A stretch of DNA of 32,079 nt, from the NCBI GenBank assembly GCA_020431645.1, contig JAGQHW010000013.1, positions 1 to 32,079 on the forward strand, read 5' to 3'. Below the pieces are notes generated by a model, which was given only the letters and a program-made list of their open reading frames with translations, was not told the origin of the DNA and did not search any database. Both the position numbers and the translations under genes were made by a program. Below, piece by piece: positions 26,860 to 32,079 of this stretch. This DNA comes from Carnobacterium sp. (GTDB lineage: Bacteria; Bacillota; Bacilli; Lactobacillales; Carnobacteriaceae). Position 1 is the stretch's first letter. Every line of letters begins with the position of its first letter.

Positions 26860-27780
26860 ATGAAAAAATTAAATAAATACCTCTTGACCGGATCGCTTTT
26901 AAGTGTGATGCTTTTTCTTTCTGGTTGTATGAGTACAGACAAACAAGGTAACCCTGAAGGCTTCATCTACGAATTTTTAGTGGTTCCTACACAAAATCTT
27001 ATTCTTTGGTTAGCTGACACGTTCAATGGCAGTTACGGTTTTGCGATCATCATCATCACCTTAATTGTTCGAGTCGTAATTTTGCCTTTAAACTTGAGCC
27101 AATCAAGAAAGTCTTTAGCTCAACAAGAAAGAACTGCTGTGATCAAGCCAGAACTAGATATTATCCAAGCTAAACAAAAAGCTGCAACAACAAGTGAAGA
27201 AAAAGCTATTGCTCAACAAGAACTAATGAGTCTCTATAAAGACAACAATATGAGCATGTTAGGCGGCATTGGTTGTCTACCTTTACTTATTCAGATGCCT
27301 ATCTTTACGGCTATGTTTCAGGCTATCCGCTTATCTGGACCAATTGCTGCTAGCACATTCTTAGGTATCAACTTAGGTACAAGAAATATACCGTTGGCTA
27401 TTGGTGCTGGCTTAATTTATCTTGTTCAAGCCTACGTTTCAATGATTGGTATCTCCCCTGAACAAAAGAAACAAATGAAAACAATGATGTATATGAATCC
27501 AATTATGATTTTAATGTTCACCATTTCTTCGCCTGCTGGATTAGGTTTGTACTGGTTAGTTGGTGGATTCTTTGGAGTATTCCAAACAATTCTTACAAAC
27601 TTTTATTATAAACCTAGAATACAAGCTGAGATTGCTGAAGAAATGAAAAATAGACCTAAAAAAGAACGAATTATCAAACAAGCTGAGCCGATTCAAGAAC
27701 AGCCAAAAGAATTGACGAGTGGAAAAGTTCGTACTGATTATTCTTCAGGGCGCAATGCCGGCAAACAACAGCGAAAATAA
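26860..27780 (+). CDS. yidC: Membrane protein insertase YidC/OxaA
   Basis: YidC inserts and folds membrane proteins, alone or with SecYEG. The 306-residue Gram-positive form starts with a lipoprotein signal peptide ending LSGC (Cys23). The core fold follows: a first helix near 60-80 with GFAIIIITLIVRVVILPLNLSQSRK, a charged cytoplasmic hairpin (about 85-125), and later helices including LPLLIQMPIFTAMFQAI. The conserved hydrophilic-groove Arg corresponds to the Arg in LIVRVVILP. The basic C-terminal tail (about 255-306) can interact with ribosomes. The start ATG is preceded by GAAGGATAGTGAGCA. It ends at a bidirectional terminator shared with lisK. Confidence 0.95.
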   Translation: MKKLNKYLLTGSLLSVMLFLSGCMSTDKQGNPEGFIYEFLVVPTQNLILWLADTFNGSYGFAIIIITLIVRVVILPLNLSQSRKSLAQQERTAVIKPELDIIQAKQKAATTSEEKAIAQQELMSLYKDNNMSMLGGIGCLPLLIQMPIFTAMFQAIRLSGPIAASTFLGINLGTRNIPLAIGAGLIYLVQAYVSMIGISPEQKKQMKTMMYMNPIMILMFTISSPAGLGLYWLVGGFFGVFQTILTNFYYKPRIQAEIAEEMKNRPKKERIIKQAEPIQEQPKELTSGKVRTDYSSGRNAGKQQRK

Positions 27781-27820
27781 AAAAAGATTTCTGTCCTTAA
27801 AAAAGGCAGAAATCTTTTTT
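27781..27820. terminator. Bidirectional terminator between yidC and lisK
   Basis: AAAAAGATTTCTG...CCTT pairs with AAGG...CAGAAATCTTTTT with one mismatch. A tracts on one side and T tracts on the other allow use from both directions, ending yidC on the plus strand and lisK on the minus strand. Confidence 0.9.
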
Positions 27821-27825
27821 TATCT

Positions 27826-29349
27826 TTACGAATTTTTTACTTCATTTCGATGGATTGGTAATTTTATCCTAAATATAGAACCATGATCAAGGACACTCTC
27901 AACATAAACTGTTCCTTTATAACCTGTTAAGAGTTCTCTTGCAATAGCTAAACCTAAGCCGTTCCCACCTTTATAACGGCTTCTCGCTTTATCAACACGA
28001 TAAAAACGATTAAATATTTTTTCTGTGTCTTCTTGTGTCATACCTTCTCCAAAATCTTGAATAGCAATATCAACATTTTGGTTATCCGCAGCAATTGACA
28101 CGTGTATCTCTTTTCTCTTAGATGAATATTTCACAGCATTATCTAAAATAATAACTAAGATTTGTTCTAAATGGTTGCGATAGATTGAAACATACATTTC
28201 ATCTCTTATATCGTCATCTAAATTGAATACGAAATCAGGATAAATCAGTTTAAAGTTATTTATTGTTTGTAAAATCAAAGGCTTAATCGTTGTCCTTTCA
28301 TTCTTATAATGAATTTCAACCTGTTCAGCTCTTGATAAATCAAGCATTTCTTGAACTAGACTTTTCATTCTTTCAATTTCCTGCAAAGAAGCTTGTAACG
28401 ATTCATCTAAAACTTCAGGATCATTTTTACCCCAACGGTTCAATAACTTTAAATGACCTTCCATAATAGCCACAGGAGTTCTTAGTTCATGAGAGACATC
28501 TTCTACAAAATCTTTTTGTTGTTCAATGTACTTTTGCATTCTATCCAACATATCGTTGAAAACAGTTGAAAGATGAGTCAATTCATCGTTTCCTTCATCC
28601 AATTCAATTCGAGAAGTAGATTGTGTATCCTCACGAATATCATTCATTGTATTCGTAATTTTTTTAATTGGTTTTAAGAAGTTAACCGCCAATAAGTAAC
28701 CAAGAACCGCACTAAATATTAAAGCTAAAATTCCAATACCTAAAATTGCCCATAAAATCTTCTCACTCATGTAGTGATAATTAACCATCTGATTATTAAC
28801 TTGGACATATCCAATTAATTTTTGAGTCACTCTAGAATAAATCGGAGAAATACCTCTTATACCTTCTTTATTATCCATTTTAATTGGCTCAATCAAAAGT
28901 TGAGCAGACTTCTTAAAGGGAATATCTTTTGGTTCAGTCTCAAATAATAATCTTGAAGTTGGGCTATAGACACGAACAAATACACCTTCTTCATTCATTT
29001 TAGCAAAGATGGTATCTTGATAATTACTTGACTGACCATAAACCAGGTTGCGCTGGTCAAATTCTTCGCCTAATTCAAGAGTTGTTAACGTATAGTTCCC
29101 ACTTAGATTAAGGTAAACTGTTTCTTTTGATAACGCACTTGAACCACCATTAAGTCTATTGGTCACACCGACTAAAATTTCTTTAACATCTTGTGTTTCT
29201 TCAGTTAACATAATTTGTCTAAATCCAATAAAGATAGCTACAGTAAAAATTGTGTAGGTTAAAAAGATAGCTAAAGTAGCACCAATTGTCCATTTCCATT
29301 TTAAAGAAATACGTTTTTTATTTTTTTTGTTCAAAAAAGAATACGTCAC
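27826..29349 (-). CDS. lisK: Sensor histidine kinase, LisK/CsrS/ArlS family
   Basis: A 507-residue membrane kinase. A first membrane helix (about 22-45) and a second (about 197-223) bracket an extracellular sensor of about 150 residues. A HAMP segment follows, then the H box DVSHELRTP with phosphorylated His287. The C-terminal ATPase has an N box (DNAVKYSS, near 405) and glycine boxes (DFGEGM; GGNGLGLAIAREL). The family, together with its position between yidC and gnd, matches Listeria LisK; the homologous systems in other Firmicutes respond to envelope stress or control virulence. The start is GTG and overlaps the lisR stop in the sequence GTGA, with no strong ribosome site, so it relies on coupling. 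It ends at the terminator shared with yidC. Confidence 0.85.
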   Translation of the reverse strand: MTYSFLNKKNKKRISLKWKWTIGATLAIFLTYTIFTVAIFIGFRQIMLTEETQDVKEILVGVTNRLNGGSSALSKETVYLNLSGNYTLTTLELGEEFDQRNLVYGQSSNYQDTIFAKMNEEGVFVRVYSPTSRLLFETEPKDIPFKKSAQLLIEPIKMDNKEGIRGISPIYSRVTQKLIGYVQVNNQMVNYHYMSEKILWAILGIGILALIFSAVLGYLLAVNFLKPIKKITNTMNDIREDTQSTSRIELDEGNDELTHLSTVFNDMLDRMQKYIEQQKDFVEDVSHELRTPVAIMEGHLKLLNRWGKNDPEVLDESLQASLQEIERMKSLVQEMLDLSRAEQVEIHYKNERTTIKPLILQTINNFKLIYPDFVFNLDDDIRDEMYVSIYRNHLEQILVIILDNAVKYSSKRKEIHVSIAADNQNVDIAIQDFGEGMTQEDTEKIFNRFYRVDKARSRYKGGNGLGLAIARELLTGYKGTVYVESVLDHGSIFRIKLPIHRNEVKNS

Positions 29350-30038
29350 GTACGCATCACATAGCCCGTTCCACGTACGGTCTGAATATAACTATCAACA
29401 CCAGGAACATCAATTTTATTTCTCAAGTAACGAATATACACATCCACTACATTTGTTTCTACTTCAGATTCATATCCCCAAACCTTATTTAATAAAATGT
29501 CTCGAGCTAATACTACGTTGACATTCTCCATTAATTCTAATAATAACTCATATTCTCTTTTTGTTAATTCAATAATTTTTTCTCCACGATGAACAACATG
29601 ATTTTCCTTTTCAATCGTTAAATCACGATAAGTTACGGTTGTTTGCTTAGTGATATTTTGCTCATTTTCAATTTCAATTCGACGAAATAAAGCACGCATT
29701 CTAGCTAGTAACTCCTCAATAGCAAAAGGCTTTACAATGTAGTCATCTGCACCGTGATCCAACCCGCTAACACGATCGATAACAGAATCTCTTGCAGTCA
29801 TCATAATAATGGGTACTGTACTAACTTGACGAATACGACGGCAAACATCTATACCATTTAGCTCAGGTAGCATTAAATCTAGTAGAATAACGTCCCATTT
29901 TTTCTTTTTATTTAACGCCGCTTCCAAGCCTGCTCGACCATCATAACGGACTTCTGTTTCGTATCCTTCATGCTTTAATTCTAATTCGACAAAACGTGCT
30001 AAGTTCTTCTCATCTTCAATAATTAATATTTTATTCAT
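29346..30038 (-). CDS. lisR: OmpR-family response regulator, LisR/CsrR/ArlR family
   Basis: The 230-residue partner of the kinase. The receiver has the phospho-acceptor Asp54 (VILLDLMLP), the acidic pocket at Glu8/Asp9, Thr81 and Lys103 (VKPF). The C-terminal winged helix covers about 130-228 and ends IDSYIQTVRGTGYVM-type, characteristic of the OmpR/PhoB group. The promoter upstream has a strong -35. The stop overlaps the lisK GTG by four bases. The synteny with gnd upstream and yidC beyond agrees with Listeria lisRK, and the name rests on that and family resemblance. Target genes cannot be deduced from this window. Confidence 0.88.
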   Translation of the reverse strand: MNKILIIEDEKNLARFVELELKHEGYETEVRYDGRAGLEAALNKKKKWDVILLDLMLPELNGIDVCRRIRQVSTVPIIMMTARDSVIDRVSGLDHGADDYIVKPFAIEELLARMRALFRRIEIENEQNITKQTTVTYRDLTIEKENHVVHRGEKIIELTKREYELLLELMENVNVVLARDILLNKVWGYESEVETNVVDVYIRYLRNKIDVPGVDSYIQTVRGTGYVMRT

Positions 30039-30084
30039 CCAATTCCCGCCATTCTCTTTATTTTCACTAGACTTTGCCTTTGTT

Positions 30085-30113
30085 ACAATACCATGCTAGC
30101 CTAATATTCTCAA
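30085..30113 (-). promoter_or_regulatory. lisR promoter (TTGAGA-17-TATTGT, extended -10)
   Basis: The minus strand has TTGAGA (30108-30113), a 17-base spacer ending in TGG, and TATTGT (30085-30090). It sits about 50 bases before lisR, after the gnd terminator, so lisRK is an independent operon. Confidence 0.7.
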
Positions 30114-30185
30114 TAACCATTTTGATTCCTTATTTACTTGTTTGCCTACTTAATATGATTTTACCATAAATTAAAATAAAATGAG

Positions 30186-30235
30186 AAAAATAACCACGAA
30201 TCGCAGAAAGAATGCGACTCTGTGGTTATTTTTTT
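30186..30235 (-). terminator. Terminator of gnd
   Basis: TAACCAC...TCGCA pairs with TGCGA...GTGGTTA, with two small internal mismatches (GAA against TCT side) and a T tract on both ends. It lies 17 bases after the gnd stop. Confidence 0.9.
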
Positions 30236-30251
30236 AATAAGTTAAGATTGT

Positions 30252-31685
30252 TTACAGTTCTTCTTGACCATCTTCGCCATACCAATCAAAATGGAATGTG
30301 CCAGGTCTATCGGTTCTTTCATACGTATGAGCACCAAAATAATCTCTTTGTGCTTGTATAATGTTTGCTGGAAGTCTAGCCGAACGATAAGAATCATAAT
30401 AAGCGATAGCAGAAGAGAATGTCGGTATTGGTACACCTGATTTTACTGCAATTCCAATTACATCTCTTACAGCATCTTGATAGTTTTTTGTAATATCTAA
30501 GAAATAATCATCTAGCATTAGATTTTTTAATTCTGGATTTTCATCGTAAGCATCTGTAATTTTTTGTAAGAAGCGAGCACGGATAATGCAACCTGCACGG
30601 AAAATTTTAGCAATCTCTCCATATTGTAGGTTCCAATCATACTCCTCACTTGCTGTACGCATTTGAGCAAATCCTTGAGCATAGCTCATAATTTTACTGA
30701 AATATAAAGCTTTACGTATGTTTTCAACTAATAAAGCTTTGTCGCCATCAAATGAATATGGCGTTGGTTTAGGCAATATTTCACTTGCTGCTACACGCTC
30801 ATCTTTTAAAGCTGAGATGTATCTAGCAAAAACAGACTCCGTGATCAAAGGCAAAGGCACACCTAAATCTAACGCACTTTGTGATGTCCATTTACCTGTC
30901 CCTTTATTCCCCGCTCTATCTAGAATAATATCTACCATTGGTTTACCGGTTTCTGGATCTTTTTTAGTTAAGGCATCTGCTGTAAGTTCAATTAAGAAAC
31001 TGTCTAATTCGCCTTTATTCCATTCTGCAAAAACTTCTGCTACTTCATCAACAGATAAACCAGCTACTTTACGCAGTAAATCATAAGATTCAGCGATTAG
31101 TTGCATATCACCGTATTCAATACCATTGTGCACCATCTTGACATAATGACCTGCCCCATTTGGTCCAATATAGGCAACACAAGGTTCGCCATCTTCAGCT
31201 ATTGCTGCAATTTGCTCTAAAATTGGTGCTACTAAATCATAAGCTTCCTTTTGTCCACCTGGCATGATTGCTGGTCCTAATAAAGCTCCTTCTTCGCCAC
31301 CTGAAACACCTGTACCAATAAAATTAATACCTGATTCAGCTAACGCTTCACTGCGTCTAATCGTATCTTTGAAGAATGTATTTCCTCCATCAATCAAAAC
31401 ATCTCCTGCATCAAGATGTGGCAAAAGCCCTTGAATAGTTGCATCTGTTCCTTTACCAGCTTGTACCATCAATAAAATACGGCGCGGCTTTTCTAACGAT
31501 TGGACAAATTCTTCCATCGTATAGGTTGGAAATAAGTTCTTATCTGGATTTTCCGCACTAACAGCTTCTGTTTTTGACCCCGTTCGATTAAAGATAGAAA
31601 CAGAATATCCTCTACTTTCGATATTTAAAGCTAAGTTTTTACCCATTACTGCCATTCCTACTACACCAATTTGTTGTTTACTCAC
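30252..31685 (-). CDS. gnd: 6-phosphogluconate dehydrogenase, decarboxylating
   Basis: Converts 6-phosphogluconate to ribulose 5-phosphate with CO2 release and NADP reduction, in the oxidative pentose phosphate pathway. The 477-residue enzyme has the nucleotide fold [15 protein letters not shown] (7-21), with NRT (33-35) preferring [13 protein letters not shown] (126-134) and [11 protein letters not shown] contain Lys183, His186, Asn187, Glu190 and Tyr191, which bind substrate and catalyse. The C-terminal region has [23 protein letters not shown], the standard signature. The start is GTG, ten bases after GGGGG. An overlapping tiny reading frame, ATG AAC AAG TGA, ends inside this start. The upstream 301-base gap divides it from the plus-strand neighbour. 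Length is normal. Confidence 0.97.
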   Translation of the reverse strand: MSKQQIGVVGMAVMGKNLALNIESRGYSVSIFNRTGSKTEAVSAENPDKNLFPTYTMEEFVQSLEKPRRILLMVQAGKGTDATIQGLLPHLDAGDVLIDGGNTFFKDTIRRSEALAESGINFIGTGVSGGEEGALLGPAIMPGGQKEAYDLVAPILEQIAAIAEDGEPCVAYIGPNGAGHYVKMVHNGIEYGDMQLIAESYDLLRKVAGLSVDEVAEVFAEWNKGELDSFLIELTADALTKKDPETGKPMVDIILDRAGNKGTGKWTSQSALDLGVPLPLITESVFARYISALKDERVAASEILPKPTPYSFDGDKALLVENIRKALYFSKIMSYAQGFAQMRTASEEYDWNLQYGEIAKIFRAGCIIRARFLQKITDAYDENPELKNLMLDDYFLDITKNYQDAVRDVIGIAVKSGVPIPTFSSAIAYYDSYRSARLPANIIQAQRDYFGAHTYERTDRPGTFHFDWYGEDGQEEL

Positions 31686-31986
31686 TTGTTCATTTCCCCC
31701 TTTAAATACTTAATGACTGTTTAATAGTAAAGTTTCTCTAGACCTTACTATCCTACCAAAAATAAGCTAAAATTAAAAGAAAGGAATACTAGAGAACGAT
31801 TAATTTTTGCCATATCAAACTCTTTGTTAAGATAGTCATCTAGATAAGTTAGTCATCTTAAATAGGCTATTTCACTATTTGTGATAACTTTTTCAATTTT
31901 ATAGTTTAATCTCTCTAGCGATTTAAAATAGTGTATGATTGAATCAACCATATAAATAAATTAGTTAGTGAATGAGGAGGTCTACA
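31686..31986. other. Divergent intergenic region between gnd and the CorA-like gene
   Basis: This 301-base stretch is AT-rich and holds the start signals of two divergent genes. I see a direct repeat TAGTCATCT at 31833-31841 and 31850-31858, and a small palindrome AAATAG-G-CTATTT at 31860. A weak extended -10 (TGG-TAGGAT, near 31750-31758) is the only gnd candidate. No Mg2+ (M-box) riboswitch, tRNA or other structured RNA is recognisable. Confidence 0.4.
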
Positions 31987-32079
31987 ATGTTTCAATCTTA
32001 CCATACCAATTCCGCTGGACTCATGACGAGAGGAATCAATAATCAGATAAATGACTGGATTCACGTTTCAAAACCTACT
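31987..32079 (+). CDS. Probable CorA-family divalent cation transporter, 5' part only
   Basis: Only the first 31 codons are in the window; the gene continues past its right edge. A strong site, AGGAGG (31975-31980), precedes the ATG by six bases, so the start is well supported. The translated residues read MFQSYHTNSAGL, then later DWIHVSKPT, resembling the opening of CorA-family Mg2+/Co2+ transporters, where a short variable start leads to W-I-x-h-x-x-P-T. Without the C-terminal membrane helices and GMN motif, the family call is tentative. It diverges from gnd. Confidence 0.5.
   Translation, partial: MFQSYHTNSAGLMTRGINNQINDWIHVSKPT

Noticed and set aside
26780-26860. Separate promoter for yidC
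   Set aside because: TTGGAT and TAAAAT are present but at a 20-base spacing; two ATCGAT copies have no clear role, so yidC is treated as downstream of acyP.
30718-31086. 122-codon open frame on the plus strand inside gnd
   Set aside because: Antisense to a strongly conserved gene, no ribosome site, and composition is that of the gnd complement.
31686-31986. Mg2+ riboswitch before the CorA-like gene
   Set aside because: No M-box conserved core could be found; the leader is short and AT-rich.
1-32079. Mobile element, phage, CRISPR, toxin-antitoxin or defence system
   Set aside because: No transposase, integrase, repeat array, paired small toxin genes or nuclease-defence domains were seen; the region is syntenic housekeeping DNA.

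Overview
The window is AT-rich chromosomal DNA from a low-GC Gram-positive bacterium. Protein content and gene order point to Lactobacillales, most likely the Carnobacteriaceae (Carnobacterium-like). Support comes from strong AGGAGG-type ribosome sites, a MutSL/RecA/CinA/RNase Y block, a BMP-family nucleoside ABC transporter, a LisRK/CsrRS-type two-component system, and no sporulation genes. Genus is an inference; no rRNA is present to settle it.

Layout, mostly on the minus strand, so transcription runs right to left. At the far right is the 5' end of a plus-strand gene (probably CorA-type, 31987 onward), divergent from gnd (30252-31685). Next come the response regulator/histidine kinase pair lisR-lisK (27826-30038), convergent with the plus-strand pair acyP-yidC (26513-27780). 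Divergent from acyP is a DUF1033 gene followed by topB (23880-26298). Then come ftsK (21408-23726), the nucleoside uptake operon bmpA-nupA-nupB-nupC (16333-21202), the tightly overlapping ymfF-ymfH-ymfI cluster linked to EF-P modification, rodZ, pgsA, cinA, recA (with a LexA box), rny, ymdB, mutS and mutL. At the left edge is a separate short-chain dehydrogenase gene (18-860).

Most genes are housekeeping: DNA repair and recombination (mutS, mutL, recA), chromosome segregation and topology (ftsK, topB), RNA decay (rny with ymdB), envelope biogenesis (pgsA, rodZ, yidC), nucleoside salvage, the pentose phosphate pathway (gnd) and envelope-stress signalling (lisRK). From memory, the order gnd-lisRK-yidC-acyP-ftsK-BMP/ABC-ymfFHI-rodZ-pgsA-cinA-recA-rny-ymdB-mutSL closely matches the Listeria chromosome around lmo1376-lmo1404, so this is largely an ancient conserved block. 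The topB/DUF1033 pair and the left-hand dehydrogenase look like lineage-specific junctions.

I found no phage, IS element, CRISPR, tRNA, rRNA or defence system, and no clearly new multi-gene system. The most interesting points are regulatory or fine-scale: two in-frame, well-ribosome-sited starts for acylphosphatase; an M16 peptidase pair whose active-site halves are split between YmfH and YmfF; an inverted repeat inside the rny promoter spacer; a terminator between the lipoprotein and ATPase genes of the nucleoside transporter; and several genes with GTG or TTG starts.
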